Shown one piece after another: positions 16,183 through 25,942 of a stretch of DNA of 64,000 bases. This stretch comes from Domibacillus enclensis (GTDB taxonomy: Bacteria > Bacillota > Bacilli > Bacillales > Domibacillaceae), in the NCBI RefSeq assembly GCF_900156125.1, contig NZ_FTLX01000002.1, positions 1-64,000 on the forward strand. The letters are read 5' to 3'. A program made the position numbers and the translations under genes. Under the pieces are notes generated by a model. It searched no databases. It was given only the letters and a program-made list of their open reading frames with translations, and had not been told where the DNA came from. The stretch's first letter is position 1, and every line of letters begins with the position of its first letter.

Positions 16183-16407
16183 ATGGCGAATGAGTTCCGT
16201 GTGTGCGATGACTGCCAGGCAGTCAATCTGAAAACATTAATTCCAAAGCTTGAGAAGATCGATCCGGACGCGGTGATTGACGTAAAGTGCCAATCCTACT
16301 GCGGACCTGGCCGCAAGAAGACATTTGCCTTTGTCAACAACCGGCCGGTGGCAGCGTTAACAGAAGACGAGCTTATGGAAAAGATAGAGAAAAAACTAAA
16401 GTCATAA
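16183..16407 (+). CDS. DUF1450 family protein
   Basis: A 74-residue protein of the DUF1450 (YuzB-like) family: [12 protein letters not shown] near the start, then [23 protein letters not shown] and a helical end. The cysteines resemble a ferredoxin/thioredoxin-like small fold, but no redox role is proven. The ATG at 16183 follows AAAGGA by seven bases; two ATGs upstream lack a site. Monocistronic before ywfO. Confidence 0.75.
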   Translation: MANEFRVCDDCQAVNLKTLIPKLEKIDPDAVIDVKCQSYCGPGRKKTFAFVNNRPVAALTEDELMEKIEKKLKS

Positions 16408-16410
16408 TGC

Positions 16411-16446
16411 AAAGCACCTTTGCTTTTTCAGAAGGTGTTTTTTTCT
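16411..16446 (+). terminator. Probable terminator of the DUF1450 gene
   Basis: A short stem CACCTT/AAGGTG followed by seven T. Confidence 0.55.
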
Positions 16447-16542
16447 GTTTGCTAGCAGTATATGCATCAACCAGTGCGAATTTTCCCATAATGATTGATT
16501 TTTCCGTTATAATGGACAAAAAAAGGAACGGGAGGCGCATAT

Positions 16543-17853
16543 GTGAGCTACGCGAAGCAGAAGTTGAAGGAAGAGAAAGTGTTTAAAGATCCGGTCCACC
16601 GGTATGTCCACGTGCGCGATGTGGTTATCTGGGATTTGATCGGCACAAAAGAATTTCAGCGGCTGCGGCGGATTCGCCAGCTCGGTACGACGTACTTCAC
16701 GTTTCACGGGGCGGAGCACAGCCGGTTTAATCATTCTCTCGGTGTCTATGAAATTGTCCGCCGCATTGTCGACGATATATTCAGAGGGCGTCCCGAGTGG
16801 AATGCGGAGGAGCGGCTGGTCAGTCTTTGTGCCGCGCTTCTTCACGACGTCGGGCATGGTCCATTTTCACATTCGTTTGAAAAGGTGTTCGGACTGGATC
16901 ATGAAGAATACACGAAACGAATTATTCTCGGGGATACGGACATTCACCGGGTACTGTCCAAGGTCAGCGAGGATTTTCCGGAACAGGTAGCGGCAGTCAT
17001 TAATAAAACGTATCCGAATAAACTGGTCGTAAGCTTGATTTCTAGCCAGATTGATGCGGACCGGATGGATTATCTTCAACGTGACGCGTACTATACAGGT
17101 GTGAGCTACGGCCACTTTGATATGGAGCGCATTCTCCGGGTCATCCGTCCGCGTGAGGAGCAGGCGGTATTCAAGTTAAGCGGCATGCATGCGGTGGAAG
17201 ACTATATTATGAGCCGCTATCAGATGTACTGGCAGATTTATTTCCACCCTGTGACGCGGAGTGCCGAGGTGCTGCTGTCGAAAACGCTGCACCGGGCAAA
17301 AGAGCTGTATGAAAAGGGCTATTCCTTCCGTCAGGAGCCGGTTCACTTTACCTCTTTGTTTGAAGGAGACTGCTCGCTTGAGGAATATGTAAACCTGGAT
17401 GAATCGGTTGTTATGTTTTATTTTCATGTCTGGCAGGAAGAAGAAGATGTGATTTTAAAAGACTTATGTACGCGGTTTATGAACCGGAATCTGTTTAAAT
17501 ATGTGGAGTTCGACCCGGCAGCCGAGCAGGAAAAGTATGCCGAGCTGGAAGAATTGTTCCGGAAAGCAGACATTGATCCGGCCTACTACCTGGTCCATGA
17601 CTCATCGTCTGACCTGCCGTACGATTTTTACCGGCCGGGCATTGAATCGGAGCGCCAGCCGATTTATTTGTTAATGAAGGACGACGAAACGCTGCAGGAG
17701 CTCTCGGGGCGGTCCGACATTGTCGAAGCGATTTCCGGCAAGCGGCGGACCGATCATAAATTGTACTTCCCGGTGGATGTACTTCGTGATGAATCCTCCC
17801 ATCGGACTGTGAAGCGGAAAATCAGAAGCATATTAGAAATCTATCGCAAGTAA
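16543..17853 (+). CDS. ywfO: HD-domain phosphohydrolase YwfO
   Basis: A 436-residue HD-domain protein of the dGTPase/SAMHD1-like class. The motifs are HSLGVYEIVRR (metal His), ALLHDVGHGPFSHSFE (HD pair, about residues 99-113) and SSQIDADRMDYLQRDAYYTG. The family hydrolyses dNTPs, and B. subtilis YwfO is an allosterically regulated dNTPase. The GTG at 16543 has GGGAGG seven bases upstream; the ATG two bases before is followed at once by a stop. ywhC follows 15 bp downstream. Confidence 0.88.
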   Translation: MSYAKQKLKEEKVFKDPVHRYVHVRDVVIWDLIGTKEFQRLRRIRQLGTTYFTFHGAEHSRFNHSLGVYEIVRRIVDDIFRGRPEWNAEERLVSLCAALLHDVGHGPFSHSFEKVFGLDHEEYTKRIILGDTDIHRVLSKVSEDFPEQVAAVINKTYPNKLVVSLISSQIDADRMDYLQRDAYYTGVSYGHFDMERILRVIRPREEQAVFKLSGMHAVEDYIMSRYQMYWQIYFHPVTRSAEVLLSKTLHRAKELYEKGYSFRQEPVHFTSLFEGDCSLEEYVNLDESVVMFYFHVWQEEEDVILKDLCTRFMNRNLFKYVEFDPAAEQEKYAELEELFRKADIDPAYYLVHDSSSDLPYDFYRPGIESERQPIYLLMKDDETLQELSGRSDIVEAISGKRRTDHKLYFPVDVLRDESSHRTVKRKIRSILEIYRK

Positions 17854-17868
17854 AAGGGGACTCACTTT

Positions 17869-18507
17869 TTGGAACAATTTTTAGCATTTGATCTGGAGCA
17901 GCTGCCGTTTGTGATTATCGCGCTGCTTGTCGCGTTTACGGTGCATGAATTCGCTCATGCGTATACTGCCTTTAAATTCGGGGACGATACGGCAAAGGAC
18001 CAGGGGCGGCTCACGCTCAACCCGGTTCATCATCTGGACCCGATCGGCACGATTTTTATTTTAATTGCCGGCTTTGGCTGGGCGCGGCCGGTGCCGGTCA
18101 ACCGCCGCAACTTTAAAAACCCGAAGCTTGCCGGTGTGCTCGTGTCACTGGCAGGACCGCTCAGCAACTTTTTAATCGCGTTTCTTGCTTTCGGCCTCTT
18201 GTACCTGGTCGTCGGCAGCGCGCCGGTGTTTGCGATTCAGCTGTTGAACATGATGGTCTGGCTGAATGTGCTGCTGTTTGTTTTTAACCTGCTGCCCTTT
18301 CCGCCGCTTGACGGCTACCGGATTATCGAAGACTTAGCCCCGCCGCGTACACGGGTGAAAATGACGCAGTATGAGCAGTATGGTGTGCTGCTGTTTTTAA
18401 TTCTCGTGATCACACCGCTTGGCGACCATACGATCCGTCCTTTTTTAACCAGGATGACGAACAGCGTTTTAGCCGGTTTCGAATCGATTTTCGGCGTATT
18501 TTTGTAA
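17869..18507 (+). CDS. ywhC: Site-2 protease-like M50 membrane metalloprotease YwhC
   Basis: A 212-residue M50-family (RseP/SpoIVFB-fold) membrane protein. The zinc motif VHEFAHAY is near residue 25 and the third ligand motif LPFPPLDGYR near 143-152. Four to five hydrophobic segments; no PDZ domain, as usual for this short subgroup. Substrate unknown. TTG start after AAAGGGG. It is cotranscribed with ywfO and ywhD by spacing. Confidence 0.85.
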   Translation: MEQFLAFDLEQLPFVIIALLVAFTVHEFAHAYTAFKFGDDTAKDQGRLTLNPVHHLDPIGTIFILIAGFGWARPVPVNRRNFKNPKLAGVLVSLAGPLSNFLIAFLAFGLLYLVVGSAPVFAIQLLNMMVWLNVLLFVFNLLPFPPLDGYRIIEDLAPPRTRVKMTQYEQYGVLLFLILVITPLGDHTIRPFLTRMTNSVLAGFESIFGVFL

Positions 18508-18523
18508 GGAGGGCTTAAACACA

Positions 18524-19036
18524 ATGGAACAAAAAAAGAAAGTTGGCTTTAATATTATTAAAAACGACCCGACAGATGGCCATAAAGGCTTCGGGAAGAG
18601 CTCGCTCAGCTTGGAGCAGGTGTCACCGGTTATTATTGATGTAGAGGATCACTCTGCTCACATCGACATCGGCGCGATGCATGCCCGCAGTGCGGTGGAA
18701 AAAGGCATTAAATTTTTAAAAACAAAAGAAGAGGTGCCGGATGCGAAGCTGTACTGGCTCGTCTGGGTCACCGTTGACCGGAATGAGGAAGGCCCTTATT
18801 ATGCCGGAGTGACGGCATGTGAAATGACGGTGAACCGTGAGATCCGCCGGGGGTATAAATCGCTACCGGAGCACGTCAACCGGATGGATAAGTCACTAAA
18901 GCGCCATATTATTGTCGATGTGATGGACGATCCGTCAAAGGTGATTTTGCGCGAATTCCTTCAGGGACATAACCTTGACATGTGGAACCGGTCATCCGAT
19001 GAACTGAAGGAAGGCTTAAATGTGACGGAATTGTGA
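18524..19036 (+). CDS. ywhD: YwhD family protein
   Basis: A 170-residue cytosolic protein of the Bacillus-specific YwhD family (start KKKVGFNIIKNDPTDGHKGFG). It has alternating strands and helices with the conserved ACEMTVNREIRRGYKSLPEHVN segment. No catalytic motif recognised. It follows ywhC by 16 bp behind AAGGAGGG, and the order ywhC-ywhD-pbpG is the same as in B. subtilis. Function unknown. Confidence 0.85.
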   Translation: MEQKKKVGFNIIKNDPTDGHKGFGKSSLSLEQVSPVIIDVEDHSAHIDIGAMHARSAVEKGIKFLKTKEEVPDAKLYWLVWVTVDRNEEGPYYAGVTACEMTVNREIRRGYKSLPEHVNRMDKSLKRHIIVDVMDDPSKVILREFLQGHNLDMWNRSSDELKEGLNVTEL

Positions 19037-19120
19037 AGATTCCATAATTCTACTTTCTTCTGTTGCCGGATCAGGCAAAAAGGGAGTAAACTGAAAGCAA
19101 TGCATAAGTGCATGAGCTAG

Positions 19121-19166
19121 GACATGCAAATCGCCCGGGGACAGCACCCCCGGGCTTTTGCATGTC
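19121..19166. terminator. Strong bidirectional terminator, ywhD/pbpG
   Basis: GACATGCAAA with CGCCCGGGG pairs with CCCCGGGC and TTTTGCATGTC, an almost perfect 46-bp palindrome between convergent genes. Confidence 0.85.
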
Positions 19167-21087
19167 ATCGGAACCATTCCGGCAGCTCCGGAAACAGCTG
19201 ATCTTCTATAGGATCGGTTTCCGGCTGGCACTCTTCTGTTGGTTCCGTTCCCCGCTCAAACAACAGCTTGTGACCACCTGTACAAGCGGTGCCTGTTTCC
19301 ACATCGACTTCGACTTCTATCAAACCGCGCGGCCACTTGAATTCCTGCGGCTGCTGCCCCATATGAACCTTTTCCATAAAAGCAGACCAGATCACCTTTG
19401 CGCGTGACCGGTCTTCGGTTTTGGTAATTTCCGATCCGTCATCGTAGCCCGTCCAAACAACAGTAGCAAGTGCAGGCGTAAATCCAGCCATCCAGTAGTC
19501 GTACGGCGTCGAGCCTGATTTTCCGGCATAGGGACGTGTCAGGGAAGCAGCCATTGCGGCTCCTGTCGGCGCAGCGTACGTACTCATTGTTTCATCAAAC
19601 ATACCGGTCATCATCCGGGTCAGGACGGCTAGCTTCTTTTCATCCAATCGCTGCTCGTGATTTTTCTTGTAGCGGTACAGAACAGTGCCATCTGCCGCTT
19701 CCACTTTTGTAATGAAAACGGGCTTGCCGTATACACCGCCTGAGGCGATTGTGGCGTAAGCGTTCGCTGATTCTAACACCGTCATGCCCGACGTGCCGAG
19801 CGCGAGAGAGGGGACAGGCTCCAATTCAGATGACACGCCGAACTGCTTCATCGTCTTGACCAGTGTTTCCGGCTCCAGCAGCATGTTCGTTTTCACGGCA
19901 TAAATGTTATCCGAGACAGCAAGTGCCTCCGCCATGGTGACGCCGCGTTCCGCATACTGGCTGTTAAAGTTTTTTGGTGAATACGTGTTATTGAATGTGG
20001 TCGGTTCACTGACTCGTTTCGTCACAGGTGTAAAACCATTTTGAAGGGCAGCATAATACAAAAAAGGCTTCATCAACGAACCCGGCTGCCGGAACGCCTG
20101 TACAGCGCGGTTAAAGGGGCTTTTTGCATAGTCGCGGCCTCCGGACAGGGCGGTGACATAATGGGTTTTCGGATCAATTGACACGAGCGCAGACTGAACC
20201 GAGGCTCCGGCTTCAATTCCATCGGCGACAGCCTGGTCAGCGGCCTCCTGATGGATGAAGTTAAGCGTTGTATACACCTTGAGACCGCTTTGCTCTTTAA
20301 AGCCGAGGGCTTCAAGCTCCGTCCGCACCGCATCGATAAAGTAAGGAGCCGCATTTTCCCCTTGGTCAAACGCTCCTTTTACATCTGGAATCTCGGCGAT
20401 GGCTTTTTCGTATTCGGCTTTCGGTAGATTCATCTCCGACAAAATCAGCCGGCGTCTTTGCTCTGACTTTTCACGGGATGCAAGCGGTGAGTAAATCGAA
20501 GGGCCCTTCGGAATACCGGCAAGCAGAGCCGATTCTGACACGGTCAAGGCATCGGCAGACTTGCCGAAGTAAAACTGGGAAGCAGCTTCAACCCCGTAGG
20601 CGCCATGCCCGAAATAAACGGTATTCAAATAGCCTTCTAAAATTTCATCCTTTGAATAAAACGCTTCAATGCGAAGGGCCTGCCACGCTTCCTTCAGCTT
20701 CCGCGTCCACGTTTTATCGTGCGTTAAAAAAACATTACGGGCATATTGCTGTGTAATGGTGCTTGCACCCTGCACTTTCGCCATTGCTTTGAGATCTGCT
20801 AGTGCAGCGCCGGCAATCCGCTTCGGGTCAAGGCCGAAATGGTCATAAAACTGCTTGTCTTCAATTGAAATAACCGCATTCACGACAGACGGTGCGATGT
20901 TGTCGAGCTTCACCCAGTACCTTTTTTCTCCTGAATGTGTTTCGGCCGCTTTTGTTCCATCTGCCGCATAAAACAAGGTGGAGCGGGGCACAGTTACGTC
21001 AGGCGGTCCAGGGGCGTACAGCGCATAAAAAAAAGCAGCGGCAGCGCCTGCGATCAATATAAAAAAAACAGCGAGCCATTTTTTCAT
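19165..21087 (-). CDS. pbpG: Class A penicillin-binding protein (PbpG/PBP1a family)
   Basis: A 640-residue bifunctional peptidoglycan synthase. It has an N-terminal anchor at about residues 4-26; a GT51 glycosyltransferase domain (ISIEDKQFYDHFG with catalytic Glu near residue 76, then GASTITQQYARN); and a transpeptidase domain with PGSLMKP (nucleophile Ser near 336), the SDN triad and KSGS near 524. The position next to ywhD matches B. subtilis pbpG (ywhE), which acts in spore peptidoglycan with pbpF. ATG after GAGAGGAG. No forespore promoter could be read confidently. Confidence 0.88.
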   Translation of the reverse strand: MKKWLAVFFILIAGAAAAFFYALYAPGPPDVTVPRSTLFYAADGTKAAETHSGEKRYWVKLDNIAPSVVNAVISIEDKQFYDHFGLDPKRIAGAALADLKAMAKVQGASTITQQYARNVFLTHDKTWTRKLKEAWQALRIEAFYSKDEILEGYLNTVYFGHGAYGVEAASQFYFGKSADALTVSESALLAGIPKGPSIYSPLASREKSEQRRRLILSEMNLPKAEYEKAIAEIPDVKGAFDQGENAAPYFIDAVRTELEALGFKEQSGLKVYTTLNFIHQEAADQAVADGIEAGASVQSALVSIDPKTHYVTALSGGRDYAKSPFNRAVQAFRQPGSLMKPFLYYAALQNGFTPVTKRVSEPTTFNNTYSPKNFNSQYAERGVTMAEALAVSDNIYAVKTNMLLEPETLVKTMKQFGVSSELEPVPSLALGTSGMTVLESANAYATIASGGVYGKPVFITKVEAADGTVLYRYKKNHEQRLDEKKLAVLTRMMTGMFDETMSTYAAPTGAAMAASLTRPYAGKSGSTPYDYWMAGFTPALATVVWTGYDDGSEITKTEDRSRAKVIWSAFMEKVHMGQQPQEFKWPRGLIEVEVDVETGTACTGGHKLLFERGTEPTEECQPETDPIEDQLFPELPEWFR

Positions 21088-21149
21088 CGGTCACATCTCC
21101 TCTCAAGCGATATTCATGGGAAGTGACGGGTAAGTGAGCTCATTCGAAC

Positions 21150-21245
21150 GATAAATAGCAAGATCTGACTGATAACTTACGTTTATCGGTCAAATCGAAT
21201 GGTTTATCAGTCAATGCGGCTTTTTTACCGGTCAGATTCATAGTT
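21150..21245. repeat. Intergenic array of 21-bp units, TTTATCGGTCAA core
   Basis: Units TTTATCGGTCAA (21182), TTTATCAGTCAA (21203) and TTTACCGGTCAG (21224) repeat every 21 bp; an inverted unit GATCTGACTGATAA is at 21161-21174. It lies in the 325-bp gap between divergent pbpG and speE. The rest of the gap holds AT-rich leader sequence before speE with a possible TATACT box at 21347-21352. Confidence 0.75.
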
Positions 21246-21412
21246 AGTACAGGTCGTGTTCAGCTGTTTTCTTCTATTATGAAAATGTTGGCGCAATTTT
21301 AAACATACTGTCACAAAATCGCTATGATTTTTATTTGATTTGTTCTATACTTTTTTAGTGCTGAACTTTCAGCAATGGAAATCCTCAGAAAAAGAAGGAG
21401 GCAATTAATAAA

Positions 21413-22240
21413 ATGAGTGAATTATGGTATACCGAGAAGCAGACAGGCAGCTACGGAATCACAATGAAAGTGAAACGTACTTTGCATACAGAACAAACAG
21501 ACTTTCAATATTTAGAAATGGTTGAAACGGAAGAATGGGGCAACATGCTGTTTTTGGACGGCATGGTGATGACAAGCCAGCGCGATGAATTTGTGTATCA
21601 CGAAATGGTGGCGCACGTGCCGCTCTTTACGCACCCGAACCCGGAAAACGTTCTTGTTGTCGGCGGCGGTGATGGCGGCGTTATTCGTGAAGTATTAAAG
21701 CATCCGTCTGTTAAAAAAGCGACACTGGCTGAAATTGACGGCAAAGTCATTGAGTATTCAAAGGTATACCTTCCTGAAATTGCAGGCGACCTGGAAGACC
21801 CTCGTGTAGAAGTAAAAGTAGGCGACGGCTTTATGCACATCGCTGAATCGGAAAACGAATACGACGTGATCATGGTTGATTCAACTGAGCCCGTCGGACC
21901 AGCAGTGAATTTGTTTACAAAAGGCTTTTACGCAGGCATTTCCAAAGCATTGAAGGAAGATGGTATTTTCGTCGCTCAATGTGACAACCCGTGGTTTAAA
22001 GCAGACTTAATTCGCCAGGTACAATCCGATGTAAAAGAAATCTTCCCGATTACACGCTTGTACACAGCGAACATTCCAACGTATCCAAGCGGACTATGGT
22101 GCTTCACGATCGGGTCAAAGAAACACGATCCACTTGCGGTAGAGGACAGCCGTTTCCACGAAATCGAAACGAAGTATTACACGAAAGAGCTGCACAAAGC
22201 GTCATTCGCCTTGCCGAAATTCGTGCAGGATTTAACATAA
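21413..22240 (+). CDS. speE: Polyamine aminopropyltransferase (spermidine synthase)
   Basis: A 275-residue enzyme that transfers aminopropyl from decarboxylated SAM to putrescine. The nucleotide site [18 protein letters not shown] (residue ~81 on), the [13 protein letters not shown] acidic loop and the catalytic [10 protein letters not shown] segment are intact. ATG after AAGGAGG. It is followed one base later by speB, so the two form an operon for agmatine to spermidine conversion, as in B. subtilis. Confidence 0.96.
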   Translation: MSELWYTEKQTGSYGITMKVKRTLHTEQTDFQYLEMVETEEWGNMLFLDGMVMTSQRDEFVYHEMVAHVPLFTHPNPENVLVVGGGDGGVIREVLKHPSVKKATLAEIDGKVIEYSKVYLPEIAGDLEDPRVEVKVGDGFMHIAESENEYDVIMVDSTEPVGPAVNLFTKGFYAGISKALKEDGIFVAQCDNPWFKADLIRQVQSDVKEIFPITRLYTANIPTYPSGLWCFTIGSKKHDPLAVEDSRFHEIETKYYTKELHKASFALPKFVQDLT

Positions 22241-22241
22241 G

Positions 22242-23111
22242 ATGAGATTCGACGAGGCGTATTCAGGAAATGTCTTTATTGGCATGCAGTCTTCGTATGA
22301 AGAAAGCTCGGTTGTTCTGTACGGCATGCCGATGGACTGGACAGTCAGCTACCGTCCAGGCTCCCGCTTTGGCCCGGCCCGCATTCGCGAAGTATCGATT
22401 GGTCTGGAGGAATACAGTGCGTATTTAGACCGTGAGCTGGACGAGGTTGCTTATTTCGATGCAGGGGATATTCCATTGCCATTCGGAAATGCACAGCGAA
22501 GCATTGATATGATTGAAGAATATATTGACGGCCTCCTGGCTGACGGCAAAAAGCCGCTCGGCATGGGCGGCGAGCATTTAGTGTCGTGGCCTGTGATGAA
22601 GGCTGTGGCGAAAAAACACGAGGATTTGGCCATTATTCATTTTGATGCGCACACCGATTTGCGCGAGCAATATGAAGGAGAGCCGCTGTCGCACTCCACG
22701 CCAATCCGCAAAATCGCCGAGCACATCGGCCCGAAAAACGTGTATTCATTCGGTATCCGCTCTGGCATGAAGGAAGAATTTCAGTGGGCAAAGGAAAACG
22801 GCATGCACATCTCGAAATTCGAGGTGCTTGAGCCATTGAAGGAAATCCTGCCGACGTTGGCTGGACGTCCAGTTTATGTCACAATCGACATTGATGTACT
22901 GGACCCGGCTCATGCCCCGGGCACCGGAACGGTAGACTGCGGCGGCATCACATCCAAAGAGCTATTGGCGTCGATCCATGCGATTGCCGGGTCTGATGTT
23001 CAAGTGGTTGGAGCGGATCTGGTGGAAGTTGCACCGGTTTATGACAGCTCCGAGCAAACTGCCAACACAGCCTCAAAGCTGATCCGGGAAATGCTGCTCG
23101 GCTTTTTTTAA
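22242..23111 (+). CDS. speB: Agmatinase
   Basis: A 289-residue ureohydrolase splitting agmatine to putrescine and urea. The Mn ligands are in GGEHLVSW, HFDAHTDLRE and TIDIDVLDPAHAPGTGT. It immediately follows speE and supplies its substrate. The length and the MGGEH motif match the Bacillus agmatinase rather than arginase. Confidence 0.95.
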   Translation: MRFDEAYSGNVFIGMQSSYEESSVVLYGMPMDWTVSYRPGSRFGPARIREVSIGLEEYSAYLDRELDEVAYFDAGDIPLPFGNAQRSIDMIEEYIDGLLADGKKPLGMGGEHLVSWPVMKAVAKKHEDLAIIHFDAHTDLREQYEGEPLSHSTPIRKIAEHIGPKNVYSFGIRSGMKEEFQWAKENGMHISKFEVLEPLKEILPTLAGRPVYVTIDIDVLDPAHAPGTGTVDCGGITSKELLASIHAIAGSDVQVVGADLVEVAPVYDSSEQTANTASKLIREMLLGFF

Positions 23112-23135
23112 CAAAAAACGAAAGCATAAAGGAAA

Positions 23136-23168
23136 GGAAGCCGGACGATTCAATCGTTCGGCTTCTTT
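23136..23168 (+). terminator. Terminator of speE-speB
   Basis: GAAGCCGGACGATT and AATCGTTCGGCTTC with a T tail. Its 27-base core (23138-23164) is identical to the terminator after ywlC at 48798-48824. Confidence 0.85.
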
Positions 23169-23263
23169 CGGTCCGGTAACGCCGATATAAAAAAAAGAGA
23201 CGTTCAGCCGTTTTGATTTCTATGTTAAAATAAACAAATATGACAACAAGGAAGTGATTCGGC

Positions 23264-23698
23264 GTGACGGATGAACAGGTGCCAGTGAAAATCTGGGTGA
23301 AAACAGATGTAGCGCACGAAGGGGAAAAAGAGACGTTTGAACTGTCGCTCTTTGGCCGTTTGTTTCAAAAGGACGGGTCCACGTTTTTAAAGTACGATGA
23401 AGTGCAGGATGAGGGCGTGGTGCATACGATCGTCAAGCTCGCAGACGCAAATGCGCTTATTTTAAGAAGCGGCGCCTTGAAGATGCGGATGATCTTTGAA
23501 AAAGGGCAGCTGTTAAACGGCTCATACGAAAGTCAGTACGGCACACTGCTGGTCACAACCGATACGAAAACATTTACCCATAAAACGGACGGTACAGGCA
23601 CCGGACGGGCAGAATTAGTGTATAAGCTGCTGATGCAGGGGGATGCGGTTGGCACCTACACAATGAACATTCATTATGAACTGGAGGAACACTCGTGA
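23264..23698 (+). CDS. ywiB: DUF1934 beta-barrel protein YwiB
   Basis: A 144-residue protein of the YwiB/DUF1934 family, a small calycin-like beta-barrel. Strand pattern and [22 protein letters not shown] are typical. The GTG start follows AAGGAAGTG. Its stop overlaps the argS start (GTGA), so translation is probably coupled. Function unknown. Confidence 0.85.
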   Translation: MTDEQVPVKIWVKTDVAHEGEKETFELSLFGRLFQKDGSTFLKYDEVQDEGVVHTIVKLADANALILRSGALKMRMIFEKGQLLNGSYESQYGTLLVTTDTKTFTHKTDGTGTGRAELVYKLLMQGDAVGTYTMNIHYELEEHS

Positions 23699-25365
23699 AC
23701 ATTGCAGAACAAATGCAAACGCAGCTAAAGGAAGAAATTAAACAGGCTGTTTTAAAAGCAGGCCTTGCCGAAGAAGCCGAAATCCCGGCTGTCTTGCTTG
23801 AAGCACCAAAGGATAAAGCGCACGGCGACTATTCAACAAACATGGCGATGCAGCTGGCGCGAATTGCCAAAAAAGCACCGCGCCAAATTGCCGAAGCGAT
23901 TCAGGCCAACATGGATCTGTCGAAAGGATCAGTTCAAAAAATCGATATTGCCGGACCGGGCTTCATCAATTTTTACATGAACAACAGCTACTTAACGGAT
24001 CTTGTGCCAGCGGTTCTTCAAGCAGGCGACAGCTACGGGCGTTCAAACGCAGGCGGAAATGAAAAGATTCAAGTGGAATTTGTGTCAGCCAATCCAACCG
24101 GCGATTTGCATTTGGGCCACGCGCGCGGCGCTTCCGTCGGTGATTCCTTGTGCAACGTGCTGGATGCTGCCGGCTATGACGTGACGCGCGAATATTACAT
24201 TAACGACGCCGGCAATCAAATTCACAATCTGGCGTTATCCGTTGAAGCCCGCTATTACCAGGCGCTCGGTTTGGACAAAGACATGCCGGAGGACGGCTAT
24301 CACGGCAAGGATATTATTCAGATCGGGAAAGAGTTGGCAGGCGAGTTTGGCGATCAATTCGTGCAGGCGTCAGAAGAAGAGCGTTATAAAACGTTCCGTG
24401 CGCACGGCTTAAAGCTGGAGCTGGCGAAGCTTCAAAAGGACCTGGCGGATTTCCGCGTCCACTTTGACGTCTGGTTCTCTGAAACGTCGCTTTATGAAAA
24501 CGGCAAAATCGACGAAGCATTAAACGCACTCGACGAAAAAGGCCATACGTTTGAAGAAGACGGCGCGCTCTGGTTCCGTTCAATGGACTTCGGCGATGAT
24601 AAAAACCGTGTGTTACGCAAGCAGGACGGCTCGTATACGTACTTAACACCGGATATTGCGTATCACCGGGATAAATTTGAACGAGGTTTCGAAAAGGTCA
24701 TTAACATCTGGGGTGCGGATCATCACGGCTATATCCCACGGATGAAAGCAGCAGTGGAAGCACTCGGCATGAAGCCGGATCAGCTGGAAGTGGAAGTTAT
24801 CCAGATGGTGCAGCTGTATAAAGACGGCGAAAAAATGAAAATGAGCAAGCGGACCGGCAAAGCCGTAACGATGCGCGAGCTTGTGGAAGAGGTCGGTCTG
24901 GACGCCGTTCGCTATTTCTTTGCTATGCGCAGCGGCGACACACATATGGATTTCGACCTTGATCTGGCTGTGTCCCAGTCAAACGAAAACCCGGTGTACT
25001 ACTCACAATACGCGTATGCCCGCATTTCCAGCATTTTGCGCCAGGCCGCTGAACAGGGCTTAAATGCATCCGCCAGCGCAAATGTCGCACTGCTCACATC
25101 TGAAAAAGAAGTGGCGCTTTTGAAAAAAATCGGCGACTTCCCGCAGGTGGTGGCAGAATCCGCTGATAAACGCATTCCACACCGGATTGCCAACTACGTA
25201 CACGAGCTCGCAGCGGCCTTCCACAGCTTCTACGGCTCGCAAAAAGTAGTCGACAAAGAAAACGAAGAAGCATCCCTTGCACGCCTTGCCCTCGTACAGG
25301 CAGTGCAAATCACATTGAAAAACGCACTAAAGCTCATCGGTGTATCCGCACCGGAAAAAATGTAA
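23695..25365 (+). CDS. argS: Arginyl-tRNA synthetase
   Basis: A 556-residue class I synthetase of normal length. The N-terminal additional domain covers residues 1-110, the HIGH-like motif is [10 protein letters not shown] near residue 139, the KMSKS-like loop is [10 protein letters not shown] near 380, and the alpha-helical DALR anticodon-binding domain is at the C-terminus ([10 protein letters not shown] onward). The GTG start overlaps the ywiB stop by four bases. Confidence 0.97.
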   Translation: MNIAEQMQTQLKEEIKQAVLKAGLAEEAEIPAVLLEAPKDKAHGDYSTNMAMQLARIAKKAPRQIAEAIQANMDLSKGSVQKIDIAGPGFINFYMNNSYLTDLVPAVLQAGDSYGRSNAGGNEKIQVEFVSANPTGDLHLGHARGASVGDSLCNVLDAAGYDVTREYYINDAGNQIHNLALSVEARYYQALGLDKDMPEDGYHGKDIIQIGKELAGEFGDQFVQASEEERYKTFRAHGLKLELAKLQKDLADFRVHFDVWFSETSLYENGKIDEALNALDEKGHTFEEDGALWFRSMDFGDDKNRVLRKQDGSYTYLTPDIAYHRDKFERGFEKVINIWGADHHGYIPRMKAAVEALGMKPDQLEVEVIQMVQLYKDGEKMKMSKRTGKAVTMRELVEEVGLDAVRYFFAMRSGDTHMDFDLDLAVSQSNENPVYYSQYAYARISSILRQAAEQGLNASASANVALLTSEKEVALLKKIGDFPQVVAESADKRIPHRIANYVHELAAAFHSFYGSQKVVDKENEEASLARLALVQAVQITLKNALKLIGVSAPEKM

Positions 25366-25369
25366 TTAA

Positions 25370-25402
25370 GAAAGCTGCCGGGCTTGCCTGGCAGCTTTTT
25401 TG
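25370..25402 (+). terminator. Terminator of argS
   Basis: AAAGCTGCC and GGCAGCTTT stem with a six-T tail, directly before a modular repeat copy. Confidence 0.9.
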
Positions 25403-25406
25403 TCGT

Positions 25407-25835
25407 GTTAAAAAGCAAACGTATCAAGAGAAAACAGACGTTTTTTCTTAGCAAGGAATGGGTTGTCCTTCTAAAAAAGAACATTCAGGGGCTTCAGGCT
25501 GCTGGCTCCGCTCGTCCCACAGGAGCAGGAGTTTTCTCCGGCCTCCCTACGCCCTTAGTAGTTCTGAAGGTACAGGGAGTATAAAAGACAGCTGTTCGTT
25601 CAAGAGCTTTTTATCATTTTGAGGATGCGGATGAAATCAAAAATGACCCCTTCCTTGATATCATGGAATGCTTTTCTCCACACTATGGGCGGCTGGCGCA
25701 GGACGGAGACTCTTTGGGGATCAAGCGGGTTAGCTCACCGCCCGCCCCCAGGAACGCGAAGTCCTGCAGAAGCCGCCCTTACTGTGTTGGCGCAAGCACG
25801 GTGGCTTTGAAAAAACGGATTTGTCCCTTATTTCT
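25407..25835 (+). repeat. Interspersed modular repeat, copy 3
   Basis: It starts GTTAAAAAGCAAACGTATCA and ends near GCGCAAGCACGGTGGCTTTGA. It shares the TTCTAAAAAAGAACATTCAG entry, a central ACAGACAGCTGTTC-like block (AAGACAGCTGTTCG) and the inverted repeat 25687-25778, in which GGGCGGCT..GCGCAGGAC pairs with GTCCTGC..AGCCGCCC. It lacks the 59-bp and 37-bp modules present in copy 4, so it looks like the simplest full-length form. Confidence 0.85.
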
Positions 25836-25870
25836 CATTGAACGCTCTTTTTGTTTTGTTGAAAAAATAA

Positions 25871-25900
25871 TTGACTGAATGCTCATTCATATATTACGAT
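25871..25900 (+). promoter_or_regulatory. fad promoter with FadR-type operator
   Basis: The palindrome at 25872-25889 (TGACTGAATG CTCATTCA) matches the B. subtilis FadR consensus TGAATGAMTANTCATTCA at all but two positions. It overlaps a TTGACT -35 (25871-25876); TACGAT at 25895-25900 may be the -10. Fatty acyl-CoA would relieve repression. Confidence 0.7.
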
Positions 25901-25942
25901 GGAGAGAAGAAAAGGGGATCAATTGGAAGGGATGTGCAGAGT

